Assembly: GCA_038142525.1 (NCBI GenBank)
Contig: JAYQKE010000014.1
Coordinates: forward strand, 17,179-81,178
Direction: 5' to 3'
Origin: CAJQHK01 sp038142525
Lineage (GTDB): Bacteria; Pseudomonadota; Alphaproteobacteria; Rickettsiales; UBA1997
DNA: 64,000 nucleotides
The notes below the pieces were generated by a model. The model saw only the letters and a program-made list of their open reading frames with translations. It was not told where the DNA came from and did not search any database. Position 1 is the first letter of the stretch. Each line of letters begins with the position of its first letter. Of this stretch, positions 62,401-64,000 are shown piece by piece. Both the position numbers and the translations under genes were made by a program.

Positions 62401-62987
62401 GCGGTATAGAGGCAGTAATTGCAGTTAGAAAAATAGAAAAGCAATATAATAATAATCATAAAATTAGTCATAGAATTCCTATAATTGCCATTTCTGGTGA
62501 TAATGATAAGGAATTTGTGATGAAGATGTTAAATAATTCTATTGATGATTATATGGTCAAAGGATCCAATCCAAAAGATATGATTAAATTATCAAAATTC
62601 TGGATTGATTATAGGTTTGATGATAATGATAATGATAAAAATAAGATAAAATCAAAATCGAAATCAGAGTCAGAATCAGAATCAGAATTTCTATCTATTT
62701 TTTCAGATAGAAATGAAGCTTTGGAGATGATTGAGGCTTTTGAGGAGGAATCAAATGAAATTATCAAGGAAATAAGAGAAAGTAAAACCAATTTATCAGA
62801 ATTAAAAAAATCTATTCACAAACTTAAAGGCTCATCAGGATCAATGGGGATGAAAAAATTATTCCAATATATGTCTGAACTTAATATAATCATCAAAAGA
62901 GGTGAATTTCCAGAAGATAAGGAATTTGACATAAAGATAGAGAAGGTCTTACAAGAAGAGACCAAACAGATTAGGGACGAATTTTGA
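59430..62987 (+). CDS. Membrane-bound hybrid histidine kinase with two receivers and an Hpt domain
   Basis: The 1185-residue protein is intact. Residues 1-275 hold about seven to nine hydrophobic segments (7TM-sensor type), followed by a GAF-like domain (about 295-445). The HisKA motif AASIAHEIRNPLG gives phosphoacceptor His466. The ATPase has NLVKNA (625-630), VTDNGPGIPD and GTGVGL (701-706). Receiver 1 has Asp838 (ILTDIEM) and Lys892. Receiver 2 has Asp984 (IFTDINM) and Lys1044. A KS/SE-rich linker leads to an Hpt domain with HKLKGSSGS (His1130). A complete His-Asp-Asp-His relay is therefore in one chain, but no separate output regulator is nearby. Starting 2 bases after the transferase, it is probably in the polyketide synthase operon and may sense the product or a related signal. 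Confidence 0.92.
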   Translation: MVTFTLISIFTNFFTCLFVIILLILTARKHVYFILFNINLCIWSFFYILYIVADSEKDALLYARISCASMVLITFLFFRTTISLSNITVKPIYTKINNLSAIILFLLMFTPIMIRGVKPFLNFNFIPDTTIFYALYYIYTIFFVIYGLLLFYRSIKYNYKNKFFFFGYIVGWFGGLTTFLPYLSIPIYPFSNILVSIYTVFITYALLKHRTFDNVMLVSKILSKVLSILLLCVSYIVCSYVYELLEIKNGNFRLVFIFSYILVSFEIYQILCVKLNDFRESKAIGIFYKKSDIINRIQSDILNIVKLDKLYQSLESIIQDKLNIKIKSFYVSSNIYDNNNDSKLKFIKYSGDSLLSRDVKKLLSVIDNNNIILPIKYDELNKDFKDIMDNVGFSGFIPLMFNNKIMGFITLKSRPNKRGYFYYEDMEIFDEIADKAGIALERIRLHLKFLKEKEDSLKSLAASIAHEIRNPLGAIKLTTDNLVSTKENIENKKELQQIVNQDSNFKDIIEKSHNKITNFKNQINKTIDLAGNVIDMTLHELGGKKFTKEDFSYYTAHKIVMDALAIYGYKTNEEKEKVIIDLGHKNITAKNADKEVISVSDIAIDKNSNFLFQIEDTAFKYIIFNLVKNALFYLEDYPDSKVTISFEENKIIDPNLINRFKLNPDIKKYNIVKVTDNGPGIPDKIITKIFDSYFTSGKKGGTGVGLDFCRRVMNDFDGGIICESEVGEYTTFSLLFQILSEDEKKEAVKEITEIEKKKEQALAEGKDLAEIDKLLEKKPVKKILLVDDVKTNIKVLATELKNKCPNLNITIEINPIKAFELIKDKQEEDKQFDLILTDIEMSEMGGVELIAKIRKDLDISKDDLPILAYSSREDKNIISQALVAGCNYYYTKPKELRFIARNISKWVLDKYIPNKNIHEEDIIVNETTLKDLNVIIADDQAVNLMLIAKKFQDAGANVTKCKDGEDIIKLIEDNPIKYHLIFTDINMTRVGGIEAVIAVRKIEKQYNNNHKISHRIPIIAISGDNDKEFVMKMLNNSIDDYMVKGSNPKDMIKLSKFWIDYRFDDNDNDKNKIKSKSKSESESESEFLSIFSDRNEALEMIEAFEEESNEIIKEIRESKTNLSELKKSIHKLKGSSGSMGMKKLFQYMSELNIIIKRGEFPEDKEFDIKIEKVLQEETKQIRDEF

Positions 62988-63106
62988 TAAAATATCAAGA
63001 TGAAGTTTAGGGTTTTATATATTATAAATTATTATGTAATATATTTAGGTTCTAAGAAAAAGGGAATATTCAAATAACTGTGTAATTTAATTTATGCTCA
63101 TACTAG

Positions 63107-63166
63107 CCTATATATAACTTTTTTTGTAGCGCCTCAAAGATGGCGAAGGAAAAAGTTATATATGGG
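63107..63166. repeat. Long hairpin between the kinase gene and the IS256 remnant
   Basis: Arms 63107-63125 and 63148-63166 pair over 19 positions (three of them G-U), enclosing a smaller GC stem CGCC/GGCG (63130-63133 with 63142-63145). It lies 120 bases after the kinase stop and 30 bases before the transposase start. It may end the PKS-kinase transcript, be part of the IS256 left end, or be an independent palindromic repeat. Confidence 0.5.
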
Positions 63167-63195
63167 CGGACAGAGAGCACTTAATTTAAAATTAA

Positions 63196-64000
63196 ATGAC
63201 ACAAATCATGACTAATAAAAAAAATAAATTATCATTGGTTGAACAAGATATATTATCTAATATTCAATCTGGCTCAGGCATTACAGATGCTTTTGCTCCT
63301 CTTATGAAGCGAGTTATGGAGGCTACATTACAAGGAGAGCTTGATAATCATCTTGAGAAGGAAGTTGTACAAAAAAATTATCGTAATGGTACATCTAGTA
63401 AAACAGTAAAAAGTAGCATGGGAGAATTTGAGCTTGAAACTCCTCGTGATAGGAATTCTAACTTTTCTCCTGAAATTATTAAAAAAAGACAGACTGTTAT
63501 GACAGATGATTTAGATAAAAAAATTCTAAATCTTTATGCAAATGGCATGTCTTATTCTGATATTCGTGATAATTTGGAAGATATTTATCAAGTTCCAATT
63601 AGCAATGGCACTATTAGCAAAATAACTGATCGCCTTCTTCCTGAAAATTTACCGAGCTTCATCAAAGGATTTAGCAGAAACTAACTTGCTGAAACTGGAA
63701 GAAAAAATGGGGTAAAAAATATCCAATAGTGATGGAATAATAATTGGGATAATTTATCGACTTATTTCAAATATGATAAAAACATACGTAAGTTGATTTA
63801 CACCACAAACGCCCGTTGAAGGACTTCATAGAATGGTACGAAAATACACCAAATCTAAAGGCTCTTTCACTTCAGAAAATGCCTTGCTTTAAATTAATAT
63901 ATTGTGCTTATATGAGAAATATTAAAGAAATGGACCATGCCCGTCGCCAATTGGGCACGGTCGTTTTCACAATTGGAAATTCATTTTTCCAAAAGACTTA
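63196..64000 (+). pseudogene. IS256-family transposase with internal deletion (runs to window edge)
   Basis: The N-terminal 150 residues are typical of mutator-type transposases: FAPLMKRVMEATLQGELDNHLEKE, NYRNGTSSKTVKSSMGEFELETPRDRNSNFSPEIIKKRQ and LDKKILNLYANGMSYSDIRDNLEDIY. At about 63649 the sequence jumps to YRASSKDLAETNLLKLEEKWGKKYP, removing the central DDE segment with both aspartates. The remaining C-terminal part (IRKLIYTTNAVEGLHRMVRKYTKSKGSF) has several frame breaks. The gene is dead. Its C-terminus resembles the fragment at 31717-32083. Confidence 0.88.

Noticed and set aside
59430..62987. Naming the kinase as a known quorum-sensing receptor (CqsS, LuxN or LqsS type)
   Set aside because: The multi-pass N-terminus and phosphorelay are similar in style, but no specific motif allows that assignment, and no autoinducer synthase of those systems is present.

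Overview
The window is strongly AT-rich, crowded with insertion sequences, and carries a reduced set of alphaproteobacterial-type housekeeping genes (ppsR, der, argH, nuoL, xseA, ribF, sucA, ahpC/ahpD, dps, a tRNA-Thr). Base composition, gene content and IS density fit an intracellular or host-associated alphaproteobacterium of the Rickettsiales/Holosporales kind. That placement is inference; no rRNA or other decisive marker is present.

Layout. 1-980: end of a probable polyprenyl diphosphate synthase, tRNA-Thr(GGT), and a XRE regulator with a truncated ImmA/IrrE partner. 979-7431: nested and rearranged IS copies. 7706-9307: oxidative-stress cluster ahpC-ahpD-dps. 9509-10490: IS remnants and a small fragment. 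10452-16632 (minus): nuoL-argH-der-ppsR-fthC. 16878-19108: xseA-ribF. 19115-32083: a second IS-dense block with a broken permease. 32084-40418: a nuclease fragment, then a type I restriction-modification operon (HTH, hsdR, hsdS, rhuM-like, hsdM, DUF4268-like). 40464-45170: IS remnants and a broken leucine-rich-repeat protein. 45171-47909: truncated sucA. 48001-50572: an IS1595-family transposon carrying a type II restriction-modification pair, with terminal inverted repeats and a perfect 8-bp target duplication. 50587-51939: another IS copy. 52436-62987: an operon-like run of a single-module type I polyketide synthase (KS-AT-DH-KR-ACP-TE), a Sfp-type phosphopantetheinyl transferase and a large membrane-bound hybrid histidine kinase. 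63196-64000: an IS256-family remnant.

Names used below. Element A is a 1352-bp IS5-family IS with ends GGAACCTCTGA/TCAGAGGTTCC and 4-bp target duplications; ten copies (A1-A10) plus a fragment are present. Element B is an IS4/IS1634-like element present only in pieces. Element C is an IS3-family element (orfA/orfB with a -1 frameshift signal); two substantial copies, one truncated copy and one end remnant are present.

Many host genes have their reading frame broken by single-base differences, mostly missing bases in A or T runs, including genes that are normally essential (der, ribF). Genuine decay, uncorrected homopolymer errors in the assembly, or rescue by polymerase slippage could each explain this. 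Genes whose only defect is such indels are typed CDS here and given at full reconstructed extent. Genes cut by an IS, carrying a nonsense codon or lacking a part are typed pseudogene.

The two most interesting units are the mobile restriction-modification transposon, because its boundaries are exact, and the polyketide synthase-phosphopantetheinyl transferase-hybrid kinase run, because it pairs making a small molecule with a membrane sensor.
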